Of a stretch of DNA of 64,000 nucleotides, positions 15,251-27,200 are shown in pieces (position 1 is the stretch's first letter; every line of letters begins with the position of its first letter). Under the pieces are notes generated by a model. It did no database searches. It was not told the DNA's origin and worked only from the letters and a program-made list of their open reading frames with translations. Origin of the DNA: Pagrus major (lineage: Eukaryota; Chordata; Actinopteri; Spariformes; Sparidae). A program made the translations under genes and the position numbers. The stretch lies in contig NC_133235.1 of assembly GCF_040436345.1 (NCBI RefSeq), positions 21,724,660 to 21,788,659 of the forward strand. Reading direction: 5' to 3'.

Positions 15251-18200
15251 AGCATTTCTATCCCACATGTAACCTAGATTTTCCACTACTGTAACACAAC
15301 ACACTGATGTGGCTGCTTTTTTAATTAAAAACACTTGTTTGCATACCAAGATGGCTGAGTGATGATGTAATGACACTGAACTGGAAATGGACTTTTATTG
15401 TGCAAGGCAGCCTGCACACTCTCACGCACACTCTCATGCCATTTTAATGACATCTATAGGCTAAATAGGTCAGCTGAACTTACACTTAAACCTCCCACGT
15501 AATTACACTAATTCATACATGTGCAAATAGCAATTTGAGTCAGAGCCCAGCCCTGTGAGGAGGAGAAGTTCTGACCCAGCTTCCACAACAGCAACAGTTT
15601 AAACAAAAACAAAAAAAGGGTAAACGCTGACCCACTTAAACTACAGAATATGAAGCACATGAAGGAGACGCGGAACACATTCAATGATGGAGTCTGGTGT
15701 TGTGCACAGGAGCCCACAAGGCATGGCAGCCGCCTGATAATGTACCAGTACCGCAGGGCTACTATGGGCGAAGCCGCGCAATGCTCCTCTTACTCACCGT
15801 CCTGCGTGTCGTTCCCGCGGCTGCAATTGCTGCAAATGTGCTTGATCTCCTTCCCGATGTGACAGTGGATCGTAAAGGGCATGTTGTTGTTGTGCTGCGG
15901 ATACTGGCCGTGCCCCTTCTTGTTGCTCAGAGACATGATTTTGACCAGGCTGAACGCCTTTTTCTTGGGTTTCTCCACCGCCACGGGCGTGTTTTCTCGG
16001 CACCCCGTGGTAAGCCAGGCGCCGTGCATGATGGTGGGCGCAGGATCCACCGTCGGGTAATTGGCCGTCTTGAACATAATCGGGACGCGAGGTGGGGAAA
16101 AAACGAGATGGGGCGCCTCAGTGCGCGGTGATAACGACGGTGTGGACTTAAATTAAAAGGGCCCCATCAATTGAGTCCTACCTGACCTACTGTGGCATCT
16201 TCCATCAGCGCCAAAAAGCAGCCGCTTCTCTCTGCCGGATCCACACACCTTTACCTGAGATCCCTGTATGCGCAGCTATCGGTTGCGTAACGAGAAAAAA
16301 GAAAAGTCCCTGCTGATGAGGAAAAGAAAAGCACTGCTGCCGGATCCAAGTGAGCTAATAATAAAGGAGAGGGTGAGTAGTGAATGGCAGCGACAACCTC
16401 TCCCTCCCAGAGCTGAAGACTGCAGTCGGTTGTAGCTAATCCACGATTAGTGGAGCTGAGCAGCGAGAGCCTGTGATTGGCTGAGCGCTGCGCTCCTCCA
16501 TAGGCCAGTGTGGATGGGAGGAAAAGTTGCTCGTCTCATAATAGGATTCCAATAACTGTTTTTTACGGTGGCCGTGAAGTGCAAAACACAACGGCAAATC
16601 AGACAACAACGGCAAAAGAGAAAACACAACACAAAGAGAGAAAACACAACACAAAAAGAGAAAACACAACACAAAAAGGGAAAACACAACGGCAAAAGAG
16701 AAAACACAACCCCAAAAGAGAAAACACAACACAAAGAGAGAAAACACAACACAAAAAGAGAAAACACAACACAAAAAGAGAAAACACAACACAAAAAGAG
16801 AAAACACAACGGCAAAAGAGAAAACACAACACAAAAAGAGAAAACACAACACAAAAAGAGAAAACACAACACAAAAAGAGAAAACACAACGGCAAAAGAG
16901 AAAACACAACACAAAAAGAGAAAACACAACACAGAAAGAGAAAACACAACACAGAAAGAGAAAACACAACAACATTAACCAAACCGGAAAAGGTAGGAAC
17001 CCTCGGGCGACATGAATCGTCGCTGATTGGACTGGTCCGTCCTTTGAACCGGAAGGACATGGTTTACATGTTTTCAAAACAAGAGCGCTGCCAGTGACGA
17101 CGTACACACTGCTATTAAAGAATATTTTGATGCAGGACATGGATATGGGTCCGTGTATCATCTGATCATGCAATTCTATTTAATGTGGCAAACGAAAAAC
17201 GAAAATACGAGTCAATATTTCGTTTTTCTGTATGCACCAAACATTGAAAACTGGTGTTTGTTTTCCTATTTTCAGCCCAAACGAGCGGGTGAGGCCACTC
17301 GAGGGTGTCCAGCGGGGAAGCTCTGAAATCACAGAGACGCCGGATTATCGCCGCAGCAGTGGTTCGCCAATTCTCCGCCGTTGGTTGTTCACACAGAACC
17401 AAGCAGCTCCGGCGTAAAAGACGAACCGGAGTATAATTCACACAGAAAGCCGGCGCTGCGGCTCCAAAGGAGGTGTGACGGTACACGTCATGACGATGAC
17501 GTATGTGTTTTTTTCAAGGTGTTTCCTGGTGTACTCCTGTTAATCTAAACATGTACCCGCTGACTGATTATAATCATATGGATGCCGTTATAATGTGTTG
17601 TGATTGAGATCCCGACCCACCAAACATCCTGGAAAGTGACAAAGTTACGTTTTTCTCTAAATTACATAATCACCATCAGTCAACAGGACGTCTGACTATT
17701 TCACTCGGGGGGAAAGAGGCTGTTTTCTGGGGGGAAAGTTCACTGAGTCTCGGTCAGGAGGGCTGATCGTCGCGGTGATTTGGTCTCGTCATCAAAATAT
17801 TCTTTAATAGCAGTGTGTACGTCGTCACTGGCAGCGCTCTTGTTTTGAAAACATGTAAACCATGTCCTTCCGGTTCAAAGGACGGACCAGTCCAATCAGC
17901 GACGATTCATGTCGCCCGAGGGTTCCTACCTTTTCCGGTTTGGTTAATGTTGTTGTGTTTTCTCTTTCTGTGTTGTGTTTTCTCTTTTTGTGTTGTGTTT
18001 TCTCTTTTTGTGTTGTGTTTTCTCTTTTGCCGTTGTGTTTTCTCTTTTTGTGTTGTGTTTTCTCTTTTTGTGTTGTGTTTTCTCTTTTTGTGTTGTGTTT
18101 TCTCTCTTTGTGTTGTGTTTTCTCTTTTGCCGTTGTGTTTTCTCTTTTTGTGTTGTGTTTTCTCTTTTTGTGTTGTGTTTTCTCTTTTTGTGTTGTGTTT

Positions 18201-21200
18201 TCTCTTTTGCCGTTGTGTTTTCTCTTTTTGTGTTGTGTTTTCTCTCTTTGTGTTGTGTTTTCTCTTTTGGGGTTGTGTTTTCTCTTTTGCCGTTGTGTTT
18301 TCTCTTTTTGTGTTGTGTTTTCTCTTTTTGTGTTGTGTTTTCTCTCTTTGTGTTGTGTTTTCTCTTTTGCCGTTGTTGTCTGATTTGCCGTTGTGTTTTG
18401 CACTTCACGGCCACCGTAGTTTTTGTTTTTTTTTTCTTTTTTAGCAAGTCATATTACATGATGGACTCTAGTTTAAAAAACAGCTGCAATAACAACTAAA
18501 AACCACCATTTCATGAGCATGATATTGGCAAAAAATTGGATGTCACTGTATTAATTCAAGAGGGTTAGATTTAAAGAGGTCATATTATGCTAATGTTTAA
18601 GTTCATACTTTTATTTGGGGGTCCTAGAAGAATAGGTTTACATGCTTAGATTTTCAAGAAACGCATTATTTTTCTCATGTGGTGCGTTGCTGCAGCACCC
18701 CTTTTCACACTGTGTCTTGAACGCTCCGTTTTAGCTACAGAGTGAGACATCTCGCCTCTGTTCAATCTTCGGTGAGAGCTGCACATGCGCATTACTTAAC
18801 GGGCAGGATGTAGCCAATCAGAGGCAGAGTAGGCTGGGTCATGGGGAGCAAGGTAGTGTGATCTAAAATAACGCCTACAGCAGTAGTAACTGTATGTCTG
18901 CTGACTGATTGGAATGTATATATTTTATAATAAATATGTAAAAATCTATATTTATATAACGCCTGTTACATTGTGATGCACATAAGTTACAGAAGTAAAG
19001 GCTTGACTCCAAACCAGGCGTTTCAGGCAGTGCATGAGCAGTGTTTTCTGTGGGAGAGAGTAACTCCCTTTGCCGTGCGCTTTTTCACTTTGCAGACCTA
19101 TTACATGCACAAAAGGCTACATAACCCAATAAAGGAAAAGCAAAAACCTATAAAAGCATAAAATTACCTCTACACCTCTCCCATCTTTATAGATAATATA
19201 ATCTAATCTGGGAGAATGTTATGAAAGAGGATTAGGGCCACATGTGAACAATTATGACTACTTACATAGCAACACTATGTAATTTTTAAAGCGTTTCTAG
19301 AGACGTAAGAGTGAAAATGTGATATGTAAACAAAGTTGTTGTGAAAACACAGATTTAAGCACTAGAATGGCACTAAGTAGAGTGCATACCTCTGCCAACA
19401 TCCAACCGTCCCTTTTATTTAATCAAGCTTAATCCAATATGAAATAAAACATACTTGAATTGGCTACAGCTGTATTTTTCATCAAGATCAATTCATTATT
19501 CCTGGAAAAATGTCAAAAAATGCCCTATCTCACAATGATAAAAAAAGTGACAAAAAAGTTCCTGGATTCGTCCCAAAAGTAAAAAATCTAGCAGTTATCT
19601 GCAGGAGTTAAAAAAGTGTTTTAGTTAAAGCGGCTTAGCTACTCCTGAAATAGTGAACATGCCTTTTTAAAGCTTTTCAAACATGGCTGTATAAAAAGTT
19701 GACTGTATTTGAAAAACTTCTTTCTTTGAAGGTAAAGACTGACAAGATGTGATGCTAATAAGAGTTGATTAATCAAGACTGAGTTTCTTGAGCTGCGGTT
19801 GGAGGACTTGCCAGAGCGCTGAGTGACCTTTTAAACTGTATTTGTGTTTAAATTCAGAAAGGTAACTTAAACACATTTACTTTTGTATATGACACAGTTA
19901 CTGGTTAGAAACAATGACCCTCTGGTGCAAAGGACACATACACATGCTCATCATTTAATTCAACATTATCCATGAATTGCATCACTGTACTGCAAAAATC
20001 TGGTGTATGTCTTCTACATTTATCCATCCACTCAGTGATGCAAAACTACAAAAGCTGAAATATGTATATTACATATATTTAGAAAGCCAGTTTCAAGTGC
20101 ACGGGACATCTAAGGTGAATGCTAAATATCTATCTAGTTTGGGCGTAGAAACAGACAAGAGCTCGGAGAATTAAAATCAAAGAAAAGAAACAGCAACGGG
20201 ACTGTAATCAGCGATCAGAAAGCCCAATACTTCAAATGAGAGAGCTCTGCCTAAAGTAATAACAAAGCATTAAATATTCTTTCTTTGCATCACAAAGTCC
20301 AAATAGCCACTCGCTCGATCCCTCGAGCTACTGAGTACACTTTGGGGTAATTGATAACATTAACAGCCAGTTAATTAGGCGTTAATCATGGAAAAAGTTA
20401 TCGGACCCCCACGGCATTTCCAATAATGTTTCCTACAGAGGAGTGAATAGTTGTGGACTGGGGGTGAGCATCTTTGATGTTCCTTCAATGAGCCGCAGCT
20501 TATTCCAGTGACATCAAAGCCCTCTCTGAAATGAGGGACAGAGGAACTTGATTTACTCCCACCACGGTGCAATGCAGCTGCTGCCCTCGGTTGCTTCTTT
20601 TTGCTGCAAAGTTTCCCTCCCTTGCATTCCTATGCGCTAAAAGTTCAGGAAACTGGCAGGAAAAAGCTTTTTTTTATGTGTGGAAAAACATCTTGCAACA
20701 AATAGTCAGAGGTTAATGGTTAAAGGAGAGGAGGTTTTTGCCATGCTTGAGGTAGATAATACTGCAGCAAAGTGTGACTCTCATCCATATTATTCTGCCT
20801 ATACATCTTGAATTGTCTATAAATGTACTTCACAAGTGTTTCGTGGCAAGGCTCAACGCCGGCTTCAAAAGTATGTTCACTTTTATGGGCCTACTTCTTG
20901 TTCCGCTCCGGGCCGCTCTGGCCTCACTTTCCCATTAGATCATTCTTACAAGAATCACATAATTAAAGCTACAAGACAGGTCATTTGCTGGCTGCAAGGA
21001 GGAATGGTCACATGTGGCAATGTGGTTATATAACTGCTGTGTCAGGCAGCGCAGATCAGCGCTCTGGCACATCGCTTTGGAAGAAAAGGTGAATGTGCAT
21101 AACTGAAAGCATAGAAGTGGTAATTATCAGTTGAAATCTTTAAATCAAGACTGAAAACCTTAACCTACCTTTACACACTTCAAGACAGCCGACATTAGAC

Positions 21201-24200
21201 CCTAGACTTTTAGTCAGGCCCATCACCCTTTTGTTATTTCAATTTTCAGAGTTTATTACAACTCTTTAACAACCATTAATATGGTTGTTTTATTTTAATC
21301 TCTGCTATTTCAAGTCAAGTCAAGTATATTTATATAGCCCAAAACCACAAATCACATGATTGCCTCAGTGGGCTTCACAATCTGCACAGTGCACCAAACT
21401 CTCTGTCCTTACACCAAGTGGCAGATTTAGGATGTTTGAAGGGCAGGGGCGACCAGCTGTATGCAGTGGGGCACCAGCTCCCTGAAATTGTTGCTGTTGA
21501 CTTTTTAAGATTTACACGGAAATTTCAAGCTTTGCTTAAAGGGTAGAACCACCAATTTTCCACATTAACGTGAGAGTACAGGTCGTGGGGAGTACTAATG
21601 CATATGTGAAAAAGTAGTATGAAGCCTTTTGTGGCTCCAGAGGAAGCTGCATATAATCTGATTAATTGCCCCCAGTGATGTTACCCAGTGGCTAAGTTGC
21701 ATTGTGGGTAATGTAGATAGCAGGTTGTGAAAAGCAGTCCACGGGTCTAGCGAACCAGAGATATTGCCTTTTTTATTCCACGCATTCTTCCGCTTTTTCA
21801 AAACCTGTCGCCTACATTACCCACAATGCAACTTTGCATCACTGGAGGCAATTTATCAGATTACATGCAGCTTCTTCTGGAGCCCCAAAAGACTTCATAC
21901 TTTTTATACAACTTTTTTCACATATGCAGTAATACTCCGTAAGACCTGTTAACACACTTTAAAGAGTAAAATCAGTGGAGTTACCCTTTAACTTAAACAT
22001 TAAAATGTTCAGAACAAGAATCAATTCACTTCAGGCCTGGTGGGTTACAATTCAAAAGTAGTTTTCTCTCCTGTCCTGACCAGAGAAATCATTGCCTGCC
22101 TTACTCTTCCTGCCTTAGAAGAAAAAGACATAAGAGAGTTTGAATGTTGTTTGAAGTTTGTTTTAGAGGTGCTTCTATTGACTTTTTCATGTGAAACTTT
22201 GATTAAGTCAGCATTAAATCCTGGGATCTGTGCTTGCCTTAAAGAAATTAAGTATTTTTTTCCTGTCGTTGACAACGTACCTGACACGTGTCACAAACTG
22301 TCACAATAAACTTAAACTGACACAGTAAGCTCACCCAAAGCTGCTGAGAAGTACTTGCCAAGCCTCTCTGACTCACATCTGATGGGTATGTTGGCTCATA
22401 GTGTTGTTGCCATGAAGCCTCAGTAAATGTTAGTTGTGTACCACTAAGAATCAGGGAAAGCACATGGTTTATAAACAGTAAAATGGGAGGCATTTTACTT
22501 CCTTAAATATTTTGGATTCTGGTTCGGACTGGTTTCTACGCAGGTTTAAGGCTAAGCAATCTTGCAACTTCCGACTGAACAGGCTGTCACTACAAATCTG
22601 CTGTTCCCGTTCTCCCTGTATCTCTCTGTCCCTTCCCATCTGTCATTCTCTCTCTGCATTATTATCTCTCTTACTCTCTCTCACGCTATCACATTTTCTT
22701 GACACAATCTAAAAGAGAATTCATTAGATGGTAAAAGTGCGCTGTGTGCCTCGCCTTTTTTCTCCCCGCTTTTCTTATTTGCTGCAGGGAAACGTGAATG
22801 ATAGTTACGCAATTATAATCTGTGAGGAGAATGACTCCTCGCAAAATCTTTTATGCAGTTCTTGGCTCCACCTTCAGCACTAAGCTCAGTCTTCTTTCCT
22901 GACAGGCAGCAGAGTGATGTGACGTGATTATGTAAAGTCCACAGAGTGCAACACGTCAGGAGTGAAGCGGTGATGTACTCATTTGGAATAAAGAAATCAC
23001 ACAAGGACACAGAGCAAGAGACAGACAAATGTCAAGCTGAGATAGAGATGTATCCACTTGTTTTTATAAACAGTCGACAACTTTCTCTGTTGACATTAAT
23101 AGTCACTGTGAATATCAGTCTGCTCAGCCGCTGAAGCCAACAGAAATGTTCATTGAGTACTGTCACAGACTGTCAGGGATTGTGGGAAAGATGCTTGTGA
23201 CCACAGATCCAGAAAACCGTAAACGGATGGCTGCTCACTTTTCATCTCTGTTATAATTCACTCCTGTCTGTCTTTACCCTGTCTCAGTATGTTTCATGTA
23301 CTGCTGGATACAAGTGAAGTGATACAAGTGATGCAAGTTGAATGCAAAGCTAAAGGGGCTCTATTCAACAGATTGCTGCAATTTACATGTATTAATCACT
23401 TTTTTATTGGCCATATGTGAGCAGATTGTAATGTGATGCCTCTCTCGGGTTGTATATACAAGTCTGTGGACGCTTTAAGTTGTTTAATGCTGCTGGACTG
23501 TGGATTTCTTTGTGAAGGACTCAGATTGGATTTTCCATGACAGTCCAACGAATGTGACTTTCACACCTTCTTGAGTTCCTCATCTCAGTAACTCTCTCCG
23601 CTCCACTAAAGCAGGGCAACAGAAGCTAATATTAAAAATGGAGCCCGCTAACATAAACTAATGACCACAGAGCCCCTTTAACAGGCACAATAGCAGGTGC
23701 TACACCAGGTGCTACCTGATCATTTGTGTAATTTTGGAGAAGAGACATGGGTTACTGACCAAACACTCTATAACAGTGATTACTGTTTGAATATAGAACT
23801 ATTTTACATGCATTTCACTTAAAGCAGCTTTAAGGAGTTATTTGATTCTCTAATAACAAGTAAATTTTCTTACAGTGTTGTTGGTTCTTATGGATAACAA
23901 CCAGCGTCAACTTTTGTTCCAGGCAGCATTGTTGCAACACAGAGCATCTCTCCTATTCTTTTAATTTGAGAGTTTCGTTATATGTGAACACAATTGACTG
24001 AGCTACATGGGACAAAAAAGTGCATGTAATAATTTGGTTTTATTTATAAAAAGAAATGTGAATATGAATTGCCAGTAAAACCATGTAATCACAGAGCACT
24101 TGACTTGTGTATAGGCATTACATATTGTTGGTCATTGTTGCTTTATATATTACCACCTTGTATGTAGGCCTACATAATATGCTTATTTTTCTGATCTACC

Positions 24201-27200
24201 TTTGTTTAGCTTTGTTGTGCTTGTCTTTCGATATATGTAGGCCAATATTTCCAAGTTGTTCTGTGTGAAAGTACAAATATAGCAACTTGGGAGTCCTTGT
24301 ATGTGAAATAGCATTGTTTAAAATGTTTACATGAGGGGCTATGGACTAGAAATAAAAACTTCATTACATTATACGCAGCTATCACAATCTGCATGGTCTT
24401 CATATTATGAGTTGCTACAGAAGTCCCCCAAAGCACACTAAGTACAGTTGAAAGAGGCCCACCACCTCCCATGTTACAATGCCTCCATCTTGTGGAGCAA
24501 TATGGCAATTTAGTGAAAAATGCCCTCACAGCACACCTGTGCAGTGATGGAATATAACTGAGTACATTTACCCAACTTCTATGCTCAAATCTCGCTTTGA
24601 AGTACGTGTACTTTATTCAAGTATTTCCGTTTTTTGCTGCTTTATACTTCCACTCTAATACATTTTGGAGACAAATACTGTACTTATTTGATAGCTTAAG
24701 TTACTAGTTGCTTTGCAGACTGCATGTTACATCAGAGTCAAAGAAACACATTTAAAAAAAAAAAAAGAAAATAATAAATAAATAAATACATTCTGATTAA
24801 TTACATACAATTATTCACATAATCTGAATATCGGATCAGATTATTCAGTAGTATACAATCACAATAAATACATGTAAATATATTTACTTGCACGTGTATC
24901 AGCGTTACGTGTTTGTACGTAATGACGTAATGACGTACACTTCCAGAAAGCAGGACGTAACGTAGCTTCCATGTTCCAGTGTTTTTCGTGTGGCGGGCAG
25001 GCTGCGGTGTTAGCGAAAAGCCATATTCAAGGCGTAAATGATGTGTCAATAACGCCAAAATGAGCAAGATAATAACAGACCATGGTGAGTGTTTAACACT
25101 CAGCGGACATTACCTCAGTTCAGTCTGTATTTGCCCTCAGGAAAGATAAGAAAATAGCGCCAGAGAGTGATGTTTTAGGGTAACTGACAGGCTAACGTTA
25201 ACGGAAAATGTCTGGTTTATTTTCACCCTTGATAGAAACTGAAATGACAGTTTTAATATTTGTTTCCTTCAGGCTTCCTCCCCCTTTCCTCCCTCCGTCT
25301 TATCGTCCCTCCTCTGCAGCTCGTGTCTGCGGCTCTGTGGGAGATAGTGAAGCAGGGAGCTGTGGTGTACTATGGTCTGCTGGAGGAGTTCATCACCACA
25401 GTGCTGGAAACAGTCCCTGAACTGCTCACTGACACAGAGAGAGTCCAACTAGTTATGGGTCTACGTGCAAAGGTTAGAGGAAGATACAAGATGTCTTAAT
25501 AATGCTGCTACTAACCTGTGCTAGCTACCAGAAATACCAATAGTGGAATGTAAATAAGCATAGTAATAAGTACTGCACTTAAGGACACATTTGAGGTAAT
25601 TTACTTGAGTATTTCCTTCTATGTGTATTCCACATGTAGAGCTGAAATGATTGGACGTGTGTTTTTCTATCCTGGGGCCTCATTTATATATATAAAAAAA
25701 TTCTGATAATGTGCTTGAGTTGGATTCATAAAAAGATGCTGGGCTCAAAAGAATCCAATTTGTAACCTGCGCACCTGTGATCTCTAAATCTCAAATCAAC
25801 TAAAATTGACCTCACCTGCCTTGTGATTTCTCCTTATATGTTGCACAAATGAGCAAATAGTCAGGAATAGAGATGGGGAAAAGAGACAAAATCAAACTTT
25901 TTGGAAGACAAGATCTCAACGACGTTAGAGGGGATTGAAGCCAGGCAACACATATTATTATCAAGTAGACTAAGTAGTGGAGTGACACATGAAGCCAAAA
26001 AAAGCTCTATGGGAGTCTGTCACTGCTGCATATTTTTCATTAAGCTCATTCAAAGCTCACCACACACTTGGACACATACTGTATGTGTCCCAAACCGCAA
26101 TACCTCTACATAACCAGCAGGAAAATCACTTCCATGTAGTCTAGACTTTACTTAGATATAGGATCCTTCCCAAGTCAAAGTAAACTTTGATAAATAACTA
26201 CTCAGATGTGGTTTTCTGTCGTTAAATAAACTTGAGACTTGTTCTGTCTGTTGATGCTCCACCAGGTGGTGCTAGACTTATGCCACAAAGATGATCTTGC
26301 CAGCCTACAGACCATCCAGTCTCATTTGAGCAGAATAAACACCTACATTAAAAACCAGGACAACAAGGTATGTGCTCTTGTTGATCTTCCATTGCTCTTT
26401 GTGTCTTTTTCATTTATTTATGACCTTTTTTATCTGCATTTTTAAGGATTCTAGTTTTGAGGTAGAAGCATCAGTGACAAACTTCCTGAAGCTTGTTAAT
26501 ACTCTCATGGATGATCAATGCCAGAGGGATATCTTTTATCAGGTAAGTTTGTGGTACAATATCATAGATAATCACTACATGCTGATTGCATTTTTGTTGG
26601 TAAAAATGCCTTTTAATTGATTGGATGATAGCCTTAATGCAACGCTTTAGTTCTGTACTGGTTTCAAAGGGCCCTTGCAGTATTTTGTGAAATGTAATGA
26701 AAACTTTCCTCTTTATTCTTTAGAAAATCTTCCCAGCAGTGTTCGGCTCTAAATACGACTCAGCCCTACAGGCTCTGATGAGAAAATTCCTCCTCAATCT
26801 GCAGAAGCTGCTGCCTGTTCCAAACCTAGAACAAGTACGTAAATTACAAATGAAGAAAAAAATACAAATACAAAAATATATAGATATGAAACGATATGTT
26901 TATCTTCTTATTTCATAGTACTTGTCTCTCCAGAGCATGTTAATTGTATGTTTATACTCCTCTGATATGCTCCATCCATAGTAGAAAATTCAGTCATGCA
27001 TGAGTGTGCCCGAGGGTAACAAGTAGAAATAGTTTTGTAACCTGCATGTTAAACCTATGTATGGGAAAGAGAAAAGTATGAGATAACCAGTGGGTATTAG
27101 TTTTCTTGCATTTATAAACTCAAGGGAGTTAAGTAATTCACATTGGTGCATATATTTGTGGTTACATTCAAACAGTCTGGGAAATATAAAAAAATATTAA

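Larger units (their letters stand above)
12219..15797 (-). other. PHACTR1 intron with a fold-back MITE and a CA microsatellite
   Basis: The intron between the proximal first exon and the basic-motif exon. It holds the MITE at 14200-14835 and the (CA)n at 15198-15249; otherwise no coding signal was seen. Confidence 0.6.
16566..18416. mobile_element. Long-arm fold-back DNA element with TA target-site duplication
   Basis: Inverted arms occupy 16566-17132 and 17790-18416 around a 657-bp unique centre. The arms start CGGTGGCCGTGAAGTGCAAA and end in its reverse complement, and TA lies immediately outside both ends (16564-16565, 18417-18418), as expected for a TA duplication. Each arm consists of a short terminal part, a 20-bp minisatellite, and an inner part of about 160 bp that is nearly perfectly complementary (for example CCGGAAAAGGTAGGAACCCT against AGGGTTCCTACCTTTTCCGG). 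The arms differ by 60 bp, exactly three repeat units. The long open frames across it are artefacts of a 20-bp period that never meets a stop codon. The centre encodes no recognised transposase, so the element is probably non-autonomous. Confidence 0.85.

Noticed and set aside
16436..17173. Long open frames on both strands rich in [12 protein letters not shown] or [10 protein letters not shown] repeats
   Set aside because: They follow a 20-bp tandem repeat that lacks stop codons in several frames on both strands. This is an artefact of repeat structure, not a protein.
16611..18370. Possible CRISPR-like regularly spaced repeats
   Set aside because: The 20-bp units are contiguous with no unique spacers, and the DNA is clearly vertebrate.
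17815..18447. Mirror-image open frames in the right arm of the fold-back element
   Set aside because: Same cause as the left arm; the repeats are the reverse complement.
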